From Microbacteriaceae bacterium (GTDB lineage: Bacteria; Actinomycetota; Actinomycetes; Actinomycetales; Microbacteriaceae), in NCBI GenBank assembly GCA_031177985.1, contig JAPSJW010000002.1, forward strand, positions 62,001 through 126,000: DNA of 64,000 nucleotides, in the 5' to 3' direction. Each line of letters opens with the position of its first letter. Within the stretch, counting starts at the first letter, position 1. The notes beneath the pieces are model-generated. The model was not told the DNA's origin and did no database searches. It saw nothing but the letters and a program-made list of their open reading frames with translations. The position numbers and the translations under genes are program-made. Shown one piece after another: positions 20,491 to 29,692 of this stretch.

Positions 20491-23400
20491 TCAGCCGATA
20501 CCGCGGAATGCGAAGCGGAACTCGAGGTCTCCGGTCGGCAGGCGGTACTCAGGGTGAGTGAGGGCGCCCCACGAGTTGTCACCGCCGACCCCGCGCCGCA
20601 TGAGCGCTGGCCGCAGGACGGTCCGCCGGATCGGGGGCAGGTCGACCGGATACTCGGCGTTCTCGAGCTCGAAGGGGGTCCACGGCAATGCCGAGAACTC
20701 CATGTCCGGCGCTCCGACGAAGCGGAGCCCGCGACCGCGGTCGTCGAGCACTTCCGCCCACCGCACACCCGTGCGACTGCCGGACTCCTGCGGGCGCAGG
20801 TACGGCGGCAGCTGGCTTGCGACCTCGCCGGTGTAGACGCCGAGCCGCGCGCCGAGGCGACGGTCGGCGTAGGACTCGTCGGGCCCCTCGCCGAAATATC
20901 GCAGACGATGCAGATCGGCGCTCGTGACGAACTGCATGCCGAACTCCGGCGGATCCGTCAGCCCGCTGCCGGGACGGAGGCTCACGATCACCTCGATCAG
21001 CCCATCCTCGAACACCTCGTAGACGACCTCCGCTTCGCCCGCCGGCACGGTGGGCAGGTCATAGGTGAACGCGACCTCGACGCTGTGGTCGAGCGATCGC
21101 ACCCTCGGCAGGTGCACCCCGAGTCGCGGCACCGCGTACCGACTGGCGATGAGCCATTGCGCATCGACCGCAGGCATGCCCCAGCCCCGCTCATTCGAGG
21201 TCGGCGCGTGCCAGAACGACGGCATCGGCATGGTCGTGAGCATCTCGTGGCCGCCGTGTCCGGACAGTCCGTAGCGATAGGAGGTGAGGCCGCCCTTCAG
21301 GCGAGAGAACAATGCGGTGAAGTGCGGCCCGCGCACTCCGACGTTGTGGATGCCGTCGACGATCTCCGGACGCGGCCGCGGTGGACGTGCGGAACGAGGC
21401 TGCGCGAAGACGCGCTGCGCCCACGCCACTTCATAGCCGGCGTCGGCCCAGCTGGTCGCCGCATCGAGTCGGAACGACACATCGACCGCGACGTCGCCGG
21501 GAAGCGTGGGCACATCGAACGGGAGAGGGACATCGGCTGAGGCCCCCGGCTCGACGGAGACGCGCACGGTGTGGCGGCGCAACTCGACCCCCTCGTGCGA
21601 GAGCGTCACCACGCACTCGTACGCTTCGGCGTTCGTGGCCAGGAGCCGGTTCTCGACGGTGAACGCCTCGCGCCGGATGGTGATGGCGAGACCCTGATAG
21701 AGGTGCCGGAGCTCCTGCACCAGGGGCTTGGGCGTGCGATCGGCGAAGACGATCCCATTCCCGCTGAAGTCGCCGTCATGCGGGGCGTCACCGAAGCTGC
21801 CGCCGTATCCGAAGTACTCCCGACCGAATCGGTCTCGCAACGGGAGCGCCTGGTCGGCGAAGTCCCAGATGAACCCTCCTTGGAAGAGCTCTTCTCGATA
21901 GGCGAGCTCGAGGTACTTGTGCACCGCACCGAAGGAGTTGCCCATCGCGTGGGCGTACTCGCACAGGATGTACGGCTTGCTGCGATGATCATGCAGCCAG
22001 CGCTCGACCTCATCCGCGGGCGTGTACATCGTGCTCACGACGTCCGTGGTCTCCAGGTAACGCTGGTCGCGTGAGACCCCCTCGTAGTGCACAGGCCGGT
22101 CATCCTGCGACCGGAAGTAGTCGGCGACCGCGAGGATCGTGCTGCCCGAGAACGACTCGTTGCCGCACGACCACATGACGACGCTGGCGTGATTCTTGTC
22201 CCGCTGCAGCATGTTCGCCGCGCGGTCCAGGAGCACCGCCTGCCACTCGAGCCGGTCGCCGGGAAGCGCCTGCTCGGGCGTCCAGACGCCGTTGGCGACA
22301 CGGTCCCACAGCCCGTGCGACTCGAGGTTCATCTCGTCGATGACCAGCAGGCCGTACGCATCGCAGAGCTCATAGAAGTGCGAGCTGTTCGGGTAGTGAC
22401 TCGTTCGCACCGCGTTCACGCCGAAGCGCTTGAGCAGCTTCAGGTCGGCATCCGTCTCTTCGCGGCTGACGACACGCCCGTTCCGTCCGAACTCGTGGCG
22501 ATTCACGCCCTTGAAGACGACTCGCGAGCCGTTCAGCTTCAGGAGGCCGTCGCGCAGTTCGAACCGCCTGACGCCGACACGCTGCGGAATGACCTCGAGC
22601 ACTCGTCCCGATGGGTCCAGTACTTCGATCGTGAGGTCGTAGAGGTGCGGCGACTCCGGGCTCCACAGCCGCGGCTCGGGGATCACTGCGGCGAACACAC
22701 CGTCAGGGCGCCGTGTCAACGGCCCCACCCCGTCGAGGTGCGCGCGAACCTCTCCCTCACCCTGCAGCTCGACCTCGACCGTGACCTCGGCCGAGTCGAG
22801 CGCATCGGAGAGGTCAGTGCGCACCCGCACGTCCTCGACATGCACTGGCGGCCGTCTGAGCAGGACGACGTCGCGGAACAGACCTGAGAACCGGAAGAAG
22901 TCCTGGTCCTCGATCCACGACCCGCTGGTGAACCGGAACACCTGGGCCGCGAGGACGTTCTCACCGGGCGTCACGTGTGCGGTGAGGTCGAACTCGGACG
23001 GTGTGAACGAGTCCGCCGCGTACCCGATGTATCGACCGTTCAGCCACACGGCGACCGCGCTCTCAGCACCGTTGAAGCACACCGCCAGCCGCTCGCCGTC
23101 CTCGAGATCTCGATCGAGGGTGAATCGCCGCACGTAGCTGCCGACCGGGTTGAACCGGGTCGGCACCTCACCGGGCTCGATCCCTTCCAATCCGTCCCAC
23201 GGGTACTGCACGTTGACGTACTGCGGCCGGTCGTAGCCCTGGAGCTGGATGTGCGCGGGTACGGGGATGTCGTCCCACGACGAGGTGTCGAACTCGGGCT
23301 GCTCGAACCCCGCGATCGTCGAGGCGATGTTCTTCGCGTAGTGGAACTTCCAGAGTCCGCCGAGCTCCTGCTCGTAGCGGCTGCGCCCTGATTGCGACTC

Positions 23401-23496
23401 TTCTGCGGATCCGAACCAGCGATGGTCCGAATGGGGCGCGAGCCGGTTCTCGGCGAAGTACTCGGGATCCGCGAGGCGGCTCGGGTCGAAGCTCAT
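20491..23496 (-). CDS. lacZ: Beta-galactosidase, glycoside hydrolase family 2 (LacZ type)
   Basis: 1001 residues, the usual size of LacZ. Domain order: jelly-roll sugar-binding domain (about 45-220; RFTSGSWIEDQDFFRFSGLF corresponds to the EDQDMWR region of E. coli LacZ), Ig-like domain, TIM barrel (about 330-630), second Ig domain and C-terminal beta-galactosidase small-chain domain. The acid/base is Glu447 (SCGNES) and the nucleophile Glu513 (LCEYAHAMGNS). No signal peptide, so cytoplasmic: it should split beta-galactosides imported by the adjacent ABC permeases. ATG 23496 overlaps the permease stop (ATGA). A related GH2 specificity cannot be excluded. Confidence 0.92.
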   Translation of the reverse strand: MSFDPSRLADPEYFAENRLAPHSDHRWFGSAEESQSGRSRYEQELGGLWKFHYAKNIASTIAGFEQPEFDTSSWDDIPVPAHIQLQGYDRPQYVNVQYPWDGLEGIEPGEVPTRFNPVGSYVRRFTLDRDLEDGERLAVCFNGAESAVAVWLNGRYIGYAADSFTPSEFDLTAHVTPGENVLAAQVFRFTSGSWIEDQDFFRFSGLFRDVVLLRRPPVHVEDVRVRTDLSDALDSAEVTVEVELQGEGEVRAHLDGVGPLTRRPDGVFAAVIPEPRLWSPESPHLYDLTIEVLDPSGRVLEVIPQRVGVRRFELRDGLLKLNGSRVVFKGVNRHEFGRNGRVVSREETDADLKLLKRFGVNAVRTSHYPNSSHFYELCDAYGLLVIDEMNLESHGLWDRVANGVWTPEQALPGDRLEWQAVLLDRAANMLQRDKNHASVVMWSCGNESFSGSTILAVADYFRSQDDRPVHYEGVSRDQRYLETTDVVSTMYTPADEVERWLHDHRSKPYILCEYAHAMGNSFGAVHKYLELAYREELFQGGFIWDFADQALPLRDRFGREYFGYGGSFGDAPHDGDFSGNGIVFADRTPKPLVQELRHLYQGLAITIRREAFTVENRLLATNAEAYECVVTLSHEGVELRRHTVRVSVEPGASADVPLPFDVPTLPGDVAVDVSFRLDAATSWADAGYEVAWAQRVFAQPRSARPPRPRPEIVDGIHNVGVRGPHFTALFSRLKGGLTSYRYGLSGHGGHEMLTTMPMPSFWHAPTSNERGWGMPAVDAQWLIASRYAVPRLGVHLPRVRSLDHSVEVAFTYDLPTVPAGEAEVVYEVFEDGLIEVIVSLRPGSGLTDPPEFGMQFVTSADLHRLRYFGEGPDESYADRRLGARLGVYTGEVASQLPPYLRPQESGSRTGVRWAEVLDDRGRGLRFVGAPDMEFSALPWTPFELENAEYPVDLPPIRRTVLRPALMRRGVGGDNSWGALTHPEYRLPTGDLEFRFAFRGIG

Positions 23497-24305
23497 TTCC
23501 CCACTCCGACGATGCCCTCACGGAAGCTCCGTTGGAGCATCAGGAAGATGATCATCGTCGGCAGCGAGGTGAGCGTGACCGCGAGCATGAGCACGCCGTA
23601 GTCGGTGACGTAGCCGGCGGTGAGGTTCGAGATGAGCATCGGCATGGTCATCGAGTCGCTGTTGATCAGAATGACCTTCGGCCACAGGAAGTTGTTCCAC
23701 GCGTTCATGAAGGCGACGACCGCGGCCGCCGCGTAGGTCGCCTTCATCGTGGGGATGTACATGCGGAAGAAGATGCCGAGCTCGCTGACACCATCGATCC
23801 GCGCCGCCTCGATCATCTCTCGCGGGAACGCCCGCGACGACTGCCGGAAGAGCAGGATGAGGAACGGAGTCGACAGCGTCGGAAGGATGACGGCGAGGGC
23901 CGTGCTCGTGAGCCCGGCATCCGCGAACACCTGGAACAGGGGGATCATGGTCGCCGCGAACGGGATCATGATCGCGAGAAGCAGGATCCCCATCAGAGCG
24001 TCCTTGCGCTTCGAGTGATAGACCTCGAAGCCGTAGCCCGCGATCGAGCAGATCAGCAGCGACAGCACGGTCGTGCCGACGGCGATCACCGTCGAATTCC
24101 ACATCGCCTGGCCGAGCGGCTGCGCGCTGGCGAGCTTGAAGAAGTTGTTGAGAAGCTCCCCGCCGGGGATGAGTCGGGAACCGAGCACGGCCTGACTCGT
24201 GTTCGTCGCTGAGACGAGCATGAAGTACAGCGGGAACACCGAGAAGAGGGCGAAGAGGGCCAGGAATACGCGAGCCGGCAGCGCGCGCAGCGTCCGCCTA
24301 GTCAC
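23493..24305 (-). CDS. Carbohydrate ABC transporter permease, MalG family
   Basis: 270 residues with six predicted membrane helices, starting with VFLALFALFSVFPLYFMLV. The cytoplasmic EAA loop reads IEAARIDGVSELGIFFRMYI and contacts the ATPase. GTG 24305 overlaps the preceding permease stop by eight bases, and its own stop overlaps the lacZ start. It forms the import channel with the MalF-type partner for sugar delivered by the lipoprotein at 25.3-26.6 kb. Confidence 0.93.
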   Translation of the reverse strand: MTRRTLRALPARVFLALFALFSVFPLYFMLVSATNTSQAVLGSRLIPGGELLNNFFKLASAQPLGQAMWNSTVIAVGTTVLSLLICSIAGYGFEVYHSKRKDALMGILLLAIMIPFAATMIPLFQVFADAGLTSTALAVILPTLSTPFLILLFRQSSRAFPREMIEAARIDGVSELGIFFRMYIPTMKATYAAAAVVAFMNAWNNFLWPKVILINSDSMTMPMLISNLTAGYVTDYGVLMLAVTLTSLPTMIIFLMLQRSFREGIVGVGK

Positions 24306-25251
24306 GCTTGTCTCCGATCTTGAGCTGAGCAGCCGCGAGGACCGCGATGATGAACAGGATCACGTACGACACCGCCGCGGCATAGCCGAAGTTCGGGCTG
24401 CCCTCGAACGAGACCGAGTAGAGGTAGTGCGAGACGGTCATCGTCGTGTACGCGGGTCCGCCCTGGGTCAGGTTGTACGACTCGTCGAACAGCTGGATGG
24501 TGCCGTTGGTGGACATGATCGCCGTGAGCAGGATCATCGGGCGCAGCTGCGGCAGAGTCACGTACCAGAAGGTCTGCAGAGCGCTGGCACCGTCGACTCG
24601 GGCGGCCTCGATGCTCGACCGATCGATCGTCTGCAGGGCCGCCAGGTAGAAGATCATGTTGAAGCCCGTCCACCGCCAGAGGAGGCCGAGGACGAGCACG
24701 AACTGAGCCGTGTCGGTCTGACCGAGCCAGTTGATCGGACCGTCGGCGAGATTGAGCGCGACGAGCCAGTCGTTGACGATCCCGTCGTTGGAGAACATCG
24801 TGCGGAACACGAGCGCGTACGAGACGAGCGACACCGCGCACGGCAGGAAGATGGCCGTGCGCCAGAGCCCCTTGAAGCGGAGGTTCGGGTTGTTGAGGAT
24901 GTTGGCCAGGATCAGCGCCAGGATGAGCATGATCGGCACCTGGACGATCAGGTACGTCATCGTCGTCCGCAGCGTCATCCAGAACAACTGGTCCGACATC
25001 AGACGCTCGTAGTTGTACCAGAGGGGCTCGGCGAAGCCGAGGCGAGCTCCGCGGCCTGTCTGCAGCGACAGGATGAACGCCTGCAGCATGGGCCAGAAGT
25101 TCATCGCCACGATGAGCAGCGAAGCGGGGAGCAGGAACGTCCATCCGGTCAGAGACCGTCGTCGGCTCATCGGCGACGTGTGCTGCTCGGGCTTGGGCTG
25201 CTTGGGGGACTCCCGCCGCGGTGGCGCGGCGGCTTCGGTGCGCAACGACAT
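24298..25251 (-). CDS. Carbohydrate ABC transporter permease, MalF/UgpA family
   Basis: 317 residues: a Pro/Gln-rich cytoplasmic N-terminus, then six helices (first at LTGWTFLLPASLLIVAMNFW). The EAA loop is IEAARVDGASALQTFWYVTL. Pairs with the downstream MalG-type permease. It is separated from the binding-protein gene by a strong hairpin, so it is probably expressed at a lower level than that gene. Confidence 0.93.
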   Translation of the reverse strand: MSLRTEAAAPPRRESPKQPKPEQHTSPMSRRRSLTGWTFLLPASLLIVAMNFWPMLQAFILSLQTGRGARLGFAEPLWYNYERLMSDQLFWMTLRTTMTYLIVQVPIMLILALILANILNNPNLRFKGLWRTAIFLPCAVSLVSYALVFRTMFSNDGIVNDWLVALNLADGPINWLGQTDTAQFVLVLGLLWRWTGFNMIFYLAALQTIDRSSIEAARVDGASALQTFWYVTLPQLRPMILLTAIMSTNGTIQLFDESYNLTQGGPAYTTMTVSHYLYSVSFEGSPNFGYAAAVSYVILFIIAVLAAAQLKIGDKRD

Positions 25252-25283
25252 GTGGGTCCTGTTCTCGATGGGTGGCGTTCGCT

Positions 25284-25310
25284 GGGGGGCCGGCGTCCTA
25301 CCGGCCCCCC
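25284..25310 (-). terminator. Intra-operon hairpin between binding-protein and permease genes
   Basis: Perfect 10-bp stem GGGGGGCCGG/CCGGCCCCCC with a 7-base loop, in the 72-bp gap after the binding-protein stop. In many binding-protein-dependent systems such a structure attenuates read-through and protects the upstream mRNA, giving excess binding protein. Confidence 0.8.
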
Positions 25311-25323
25311 GTGGTCGAAAGCG

Positions 25324-26631
25324 TCAGTTCATCGCGAACTCGACGGCGGCCTGAGCGTTCTCCAGCTCCGCCTCGGGATCGGCACCGTTCATGATGTTGG
25401 TGATCGCGGCGCCTACCGCATCGCGACCCTCGTAGAAATACGCGCCGGTGTTGACGCTCGGCACGTTCGTGGCGTACTCGACGACCTGCTGATAGACCGG
25501 CTGGCCGCCGAAGAACTCCTGAGGCTCCGCATACACGTCGGACTCGCCCGCGGGCGTCCAGTTCGCGAGCGCACCGGCCGCCGGGAGGATCGTGTCGTAG
25601 AACTCCGTCGACCCGGCGAACGTGCTGGCGAGGAAGTCGGCCGCAAGCTCCACGTTCGCGTTGCTGCTGATGGCCCACGACGAACCGCCGTTGGCGGTGT
25701 AGTTGGTCGCGTCACCCACGCCCTCGAGACGCGGGAAGTTCGTCACCTGCCAGAGCCCGGACTGGTCCTCGGCGGTCTGCACCGAGCCGAGGATCCAGAC
25801 GCCCTGCGTGGTGCCTGCCACGTTGCTGTTCACGAAGGAGCCGATGTACTCATCCCAGGAGTTGACCTGCACCAGGATTCCGGCGTCCACCAGGCGGGTG
25901 TACACGTCGATCGCCTCGAGAAGCGCCTCATTGCCCGCGATGCTCGGGTTGCCTTCGTCGTCGAAGAGGCTGGAACCTGTGCTCTGCAGGATCATCGTGA
26001 CCAGGTCGACGGACTGCGCCTGCCCGGACAGCAGCGGCATTCCGGTCTTCTCGAGCACATCCGTCCCGAGGGTGATGTACTCGTCCCAGGTGATGTCTGT
26101 GAAGTCGTCGACGGTGTAGCCGGCCTCTTCGAGGACGTCCGTGCGCAGCGCCATGACGGCGGTGCCGTTGTCGAACGGAACGCCGTAGTGGACTCCGTCG
26201 ACCGTCGAATAGTTGACGACGGCGTCGGGGAACTCGCTGAAGTCAACTCCCGAATCGGTGATGTCGGTGAACAGCTCGGGGTAGTTGATGACGTTCTTCT
26301 GGAACGCGTTGTTCTGCATCAGGAAGATGTCCGGGAGCTCGTCGGTCTGCCCCGACTGCGCGAGCGTGGTGAGCTTGGTCTGCAGGTCCTCCCAGGGAGT
26401 CTCGACCACGTTCAGCTCGAAGTCGGGGTTCTCCTCCTGGTAGACCTTGGCCGCCTCCTCCATCGCGTACACGTTGAACGCCGGGTCCCAGGCCCAGACG
26501 GTCAAGGTGTTGCCGTCTCCGCCTGCACCATTGCCGCCGCCGCCGCCGTTGCCGCCGCCGGTGCATGCGGCGAGGCCGAGTCCCAGCGTGATCACGCCCG
26601 CGATCGCGGATATCTTCGTCAGCTTGCGCAT
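25324..26631 (-). CDS. Sugar ABC transporter substrate-binding lipoprotein
   Basis: 435 residues of the extracellular solute-binding protein family 1 (MalE/UgpB type). The signal peptide ends in a lipobox LAAC with Cys23, followed by a Gly/Asn linker (TGGGNGGGGG). Mature-part landmarks are TLTVWAWDPAFN, YGVPFDNGTAVMALRTDVL and the ligand-face WDEY segments. It captures the substrate for the two permeases downstream. Ligand unknown; the cluster (beta-galactosidase, galactonate pathway) suggests a galactoside. ATG 26631 starts MRKLTKISAIAG. Confidence 0.92.
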   Translation of the reverse strand: MRKLTKISAIAGVITLGLGLAACTGGGNGGGGGNGAGGDGNTLTVWAWDPAFNVYAMEEAAKVYQEENPDFELNVVETPWEDLQTKLTTLAQSGQTDELPDIFLMQNNAFQKNVINYPELFTDITDSGVDFSEFPDAVVNYSTVDGVHYGVPFDNGTAVMALRTDVLEEAGYTVDDFTDITWDEYITLGTDVLEKTGMPLLSGQAQSVDLVTMILQSTGSSLFDDEGNPSIAGNEALLEAIDVYTRLVDAGILVQVNSWDEYIGSFVNSNVAGTTQGVWILGSVQTAEDQSGLWQVTNFPRLEGVGDATNYTANGGSSWAISSNANVELAADFLASTFAGSTEFYDTILPAAGALANWTPAGESDVYAEPQEFFGGQPVYQQVVEYATNVPSVNTGAYFYEGRDAVGAAITNIMNGADPEAELENAQAAVEFAMN

Positions 26632-26834
26632 TTGCTCTACGTCCTTCGTTGGCCGTTTTCACATCGAGGTTCGGGTCGATGTCCCCGGGAAGCTGCAGGC
26701 TCCCATTGGTCAGCGACGTGCAGTCAGTCGTGCGGGCGACTGAGGGCCACTCTTGCCCCGATGAATCCTCTTCGTCTCATGAATGCCTCTGCCCCATTGA
26801 AGTTGCCCATGATGCGGCTACGTCGCCGCCGCCC

Positions 26835-26894
26835 ACCATAGTGGAATGAGATGCCCCGTGCCATAGATGCGGATCACAAAACATACTTTTGTGA
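26835..26894 (-). promoter_or_regulatory. Promoter and palindromic operator of the sugar-uptake operon
   Basis: Coding strand: -35 TGGCAC (26858-26863), 17-base spacer, -10 TATGGT (26835-26840). Upstream, TCACAAAA (26874-26881) and TTTTGTGA (26887-26894) form a perfect inverted repeat around CATAC, centred near position -60. The AAGTATG inside it begins 48 bases before the -10, exactly as at the esterase promoter. Position -60 suits an activator more than a classical repressor. The rest of 26632-27015 holds the ~200-base leader and no gene; a small AAGCCG/CGGCTT hairpin (27000-27016) ends the regulator gene. Confidence 0.7.
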
Positions 26895-27015
26895 CCCATC
26901 CGGGCAGACCGGTGGCGTGGCGTGTCTTGAGCGGAGGATTGAAACGTTGTGTCTGACGACGGATGCGGTGGTCGAGCCTCGTGGCGGCGACATGAAGTCA
27001 AGCCGACAAGCGGCT

Positions 27016-27774
27016 TCAGGCGTTCCCGTTCTCGGAAGCCCGGGCGCGAGGCTGGATCGACAGGACGTCGATCTCACCGAGCACAGCGACCAGGATCGAG
27101 CGCATGATCGCGTACGCGCCTTCAGGGTCGCGGCGCTGGATTGCGCTCGCGACGTCGAGATGCAGCTGCAGCGCGGAGTCCGCGGGGTGATCCGGCACCA
27201 GCCCGTGCTCCGTGCGACTGACCAGCGCCTGCCCGATGAGTCCGTCGAGGCGCGAGAACATGGCGTTTCCCGATAGCTCGAGGATCCGTGCATGGAACTC
27301 GACATCGAGCTCGAGGAATCGCGCGTCGTCGCCCTGCTCGCCGGCGGCCCAGAGCTGGGCTGAGAGGGCGATCAGCTCGCTGACCTGCTCGGATGACGCC
27401 CGCGTAGCGGCTAATCGCGCCGCTTCGGGCTCGATCGCGGCGCGCAGCTCCACCAGAGTGGCGATCTGCTCGGCACGGTCGGGCGAAGAGAGCCGCCAAC
27501 GAATCACCTGCGGGTCATAGAGGTTCCACTCCACCTCAGGGAGTACCACGACGCCGATTCTCCGGCGAGAGGCGACGAGGCGCATCGACTCGAGCACCCG
27601 CACGGTCTCCCGAGCGACCGAACGCGAGATCCCGCACCGCTCTTCGATGTTTTCGAGCGTGAGGCTCGACCCGGGGGCGAGAGAACCACCGCAGATGAGC
27701 TGGCCGAGCTCGTCGAGCGCGCGAGAGTGCTGTCCGGCGAGCGAAGTGAGAGCGGAAGCGGCTGCGGGTGGCAC
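27016..27774 (-). CDS. GntR-family transcription regulator, FadR subfamily (candidate DgoR)
   Basis: 252 residues. N-terminal winged helix (about 12-80; LENIEERCGISRSVARETVRVLESM is interrupted here only by naming) and an all-helical FCD effector domain (about 100-235) with conserved metal/ligand-type residues in LDVEFHARILELSGN. FadR-type regulators of sugar-acid operons respond to the pathway acid or its 2-keto-3-deoxy derivative. It is divergent from dgoD-dgoA-dgoK, so it probably controls both sides of the cluster. GTG 27774 begins MPPAAASAL; no better start is seen. Confidence 0.88.
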   Translation of the reverse strand: MPPAAASALTSLAGQHSRALDELGQLICGGSLAPGSSLTLENIEERCGISRSVARETVRVLESMRLVASRRRIGVVVLPEVEWNLYDPQVIRWRLSSPDRAEQIATLVELRAAIEPEAARLAATRASSEQVSELIALSAQLWAAGEQGDDARFLELDVEFHARILELSGNAMFSRLDGLIGQALVSRTEHGLVPDHPADSALQLHLDVASAIQRRDPEGAYAIMRSILVAVLGEIDVLSIQPRARASENGNA

Positions 27775-27790
27775 TGAAATATGTTATCAG

Positions 27791-27819
27791 CGGCAACGGG
27801 CCGAAAAAAATCATACGTT
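27791..27819 (+). promoter_or_regulatory. Putative dgoD promoter with CATAC-containing site
   Basis: CGGCAA (27791-27796), 17-base spacer with an A7 run, and TACGTT (27814-27819) give a plausible promoter for dgoD. The AAAnCATAC pattern matches the sites at the other two cluster promoters but here overlaps the -10. The 149-bp divergent region also has a CCGCAAT/ATTGCGG inverted pair (27832-27866). No gene fits between. Confidence 0.4.
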
Positions 27820-27923
27820 AGGATCCGATCACCGCAATATGGTCCGGCAGATGCGGCTGATTGCGGCCTGTCGCCCATCGCGCGCCCGACGTCCGCCTCC
27901 GACCGCCGACTGGAAAGGGACCA

Positions 27924-29069
27924 ATGCAGATCGAACGTGTGGAGACCTTTCTCGTGCCGCCGCGCTGGCTCTTCGTCCGAGTGGAGACCGACACCGGGGT
28001 CGTCGGCTGGGGCGAGCCGGTCGTCGAGGGCCGCGCCGAGACCGTGCGCACCGCGGTCGAGCAGCTGTCCGAGCTGCTGATCGGCGCGGATCCGCTGCGC
28101 ATCCAGGATCACTGGCAGGTCATGACCAAGGGGTCCTTCTATCGCGGCGGGCCGATCCTCTCGAGCGCCGTCGCCGGCTTGGACCAGGCGCTGTGGGATA
28201 TCGCGGGCAAGACCGCGGGTCTCCCGGTCCATGTTCTCCTCGGCGGCCCGGTGCGCGACCGGATCCGCATGTACGGATGGGTGGGTGGCGACGAGCCCGC
28301 CGAGGTCGCCGACTCGATCGCGGCGAGGATCGCCCAAGGGCTCACGGCGGTCAAGATGAACGCGAGCGGCAGGTTCGACCGCATCTCCAATGGCAGGGAC
28401 ATCGACGGCATCGTGTCGCGCCTTGCGGCCGCGCGAGCCGTGCTCGGCGACACCGGTGACGTCGGGATCGACTTCCATGGGCGCATCAGCCTCCCCGACG
28501 CGCGCCGCATCCTTCCCGAGCTCGAACATCTGCGCCCCATGTTCGTCGAGGAGCCGACTACCCCCGAGAACAGTCACCTTCTGCGGCGACTCACCGAGAG
28601 CACTCCCATCCCGATCGCGACCGGGGAGCGCCTCTACAGCCGACAGGAGTTCCTGCCGGTCTTCGAAGCGGGCATCGGGATCGCACAGCCGGACCTCTCG
28701 CATGCGGGCGGTATCTCAGAGGTGCACCGGATCGCGAGTCTTGCGGAGATCTACGACGTGCAGCTCGCTCCGCACTGTCCGCTCGGGCCCATCGCCCTCG
28801 CCGCCAGTCTGCAGGTCGGATTCGCCGTGCCCAACTACTTCATCCAGGAGCACAGCATCGGCATCCATTACAACGGAGACGCCGAGGTGCTCGACTACGT
28901 CGTCGACACCTCGGTGTTCGACTTCTCCTCGGGATACATCGAGCGGCTCACCGCACCGGGCCTCGGCATTGAGGTCGACGAGGTCGCCGTGCGTGACGCG
29001 GCGTCCCGCGGTCACGCCTGGCGCGGTCCGATCTGGCGACACGACGACGGAAGCTTCGCCGAATGGTGA
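27924..29069 (+). CDS. dgoD: D-galactonate dehydratase
   Basis: 381 residues, enolase superfamily (mandelate racemase subgroup), collinear with E. coli DgoD. Catalytic and metal residues occur at the same numbers: Asp183 and His185 in DFHGR, Glu209 in VEEP, Glu235 in TGER, and the general-base His in APHCPLGP; DLSHAGG precedes it. It dehydrates D-galactonate to 2-keto-3-deoxy-D-galactonate in the cytoplasm. ATG 27924 follows GGAAAGGGA. It overlaps dgoA by seven bases, the first gene of a three-gene De Ley-Doudoroff operon. Confidence 0.95.
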   Translation: MQIERVETFLVPPRWLFVRVETDTGVVGWGEPVVEGRAETVRTAVEQLSELLIGADPLRIQDHWQVMTKGSFYRGGPILSSAVAGLDQALWDIAGKTAGLPVHVLLGGPVRDRIRMYGWVGGDEPAEVADSIAARIAQGLTAVKMNASGRFDRISNGRDIDGIVSRLAAARAVLGDTGDVGIDFHGRISLPDARRILPELEHLRPMFVEEPTTPENSHLLRRLTESTPIPIATGERLYSRQEFLPVFEAGIGIAQPDLSHAGGISEVHRIASLAEIYDVQLAPHCPLGPIALAASLQVGFAVPNYFIQEHSIGIHYNGDAEVLDYVVDTSVFDFSSGYIERLTAPGLGIEVDEVAVRDAASRGHAWRGPIWRHDDGSFAEW

Positions 29070-29692
29070 CCTGCGACGAGTTCCTCGCGCTCGTCTCGTC
29101 CGAGCGCATCATGCCGATCATCCGCAGCGACGATCGGGACAAGGCCGTGATGATCGGCCGCACGCTCATCGAGGTCGGCCACCGGGTATTCGAGGTGTCG
29201 CTCACCACCGCCGACGCGCTCGGTGTGATCGCCGAGCTCAACGAGGTGGGGTCGGCGCGGGTCGGCGCCGGCACGGTGCTGACGGCAGGGGATGCAGAGG
29301 CCGCCCGCGCCGCGGGGGCCGCCTTCATCGTCACTCCGGCCGTGACCCCGTCGATCGCCGCAGCGGTCGACCTGGGTCTACCCGTGCTGGCAGGGGCGCT
29401 GACGCCGACCGAGATCCTCTCCGCACGCGATGCGGGTGCAGCTGCTGTGAAGCTCTTCCCCGCCGAGCTGGGCGGTCCGGCGTACCTGGCCGCGCTGCGC
29501 GCCCCCTTCCCCGACATACCGCTGATCCCCGTGGGAGGGGTCACACTGGCGGCAGGCCGCGAGTATCTCGAGCACGGGGCGATCGCCGTCGGGGTGGGGT
29601 CACCGCTCACGGGGCCCTCGTCGCAGCCGCTCGATGCTGCGGCACTCGCCCGACGTGCGGAGGATTTCCGGCGGATGGCGCGGGGCGTCTGA
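29063..29692 (+). CDS. dgoA: 2-dehydro-3-deoxy-6-phosphogalactonate aldolase
   Basis: 209 residues, class I KDPG/KDPGal aldolase fold. Landmarks: MPIIRSDDRDKAV, VGAGTVLTAGDAEAA, TPAVTPSI and the Schiff-base lysine (Lys130) in AVKLFPAELGG, then PVGGVTLAAGREYLE. It cleaves 2-keto-3-deoxy-6-phosphogalactonate to pyruvate and glyceraldehyde 3-phosphate. Specificity for the galacto compound is inferred from coupling to dgoD. The start overlaps the dgoD end and its stop overlaps the next gene (TGATG). Confidence 0.92.
   Translation: MVTCDEFLALVSSERIMPIIRSDDRDKAVMIGRTLIEVGHRVFEVSLTTADALGVIAELNEVGSARVGAGTVLTAGDAEAARAAGAAFIVTPAVTPSIAAAVDLGLPVLAGALTPTEILSARDAGAAAVKLFPAELGGPAYLAALRAPFPDIPLIPVGGVTLAAGREYLEHGAIAVGVGSPLTGPSSQPLDAAALARRAEDFRRMARGV

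Noticed and set aside
24199-26841. Long plus-strand open frame opposite the permease and binding-protein genes
   Set aside because: No motif, no ribosome binding site; the minus strand encodes unambiguous ABC transporter proteins.
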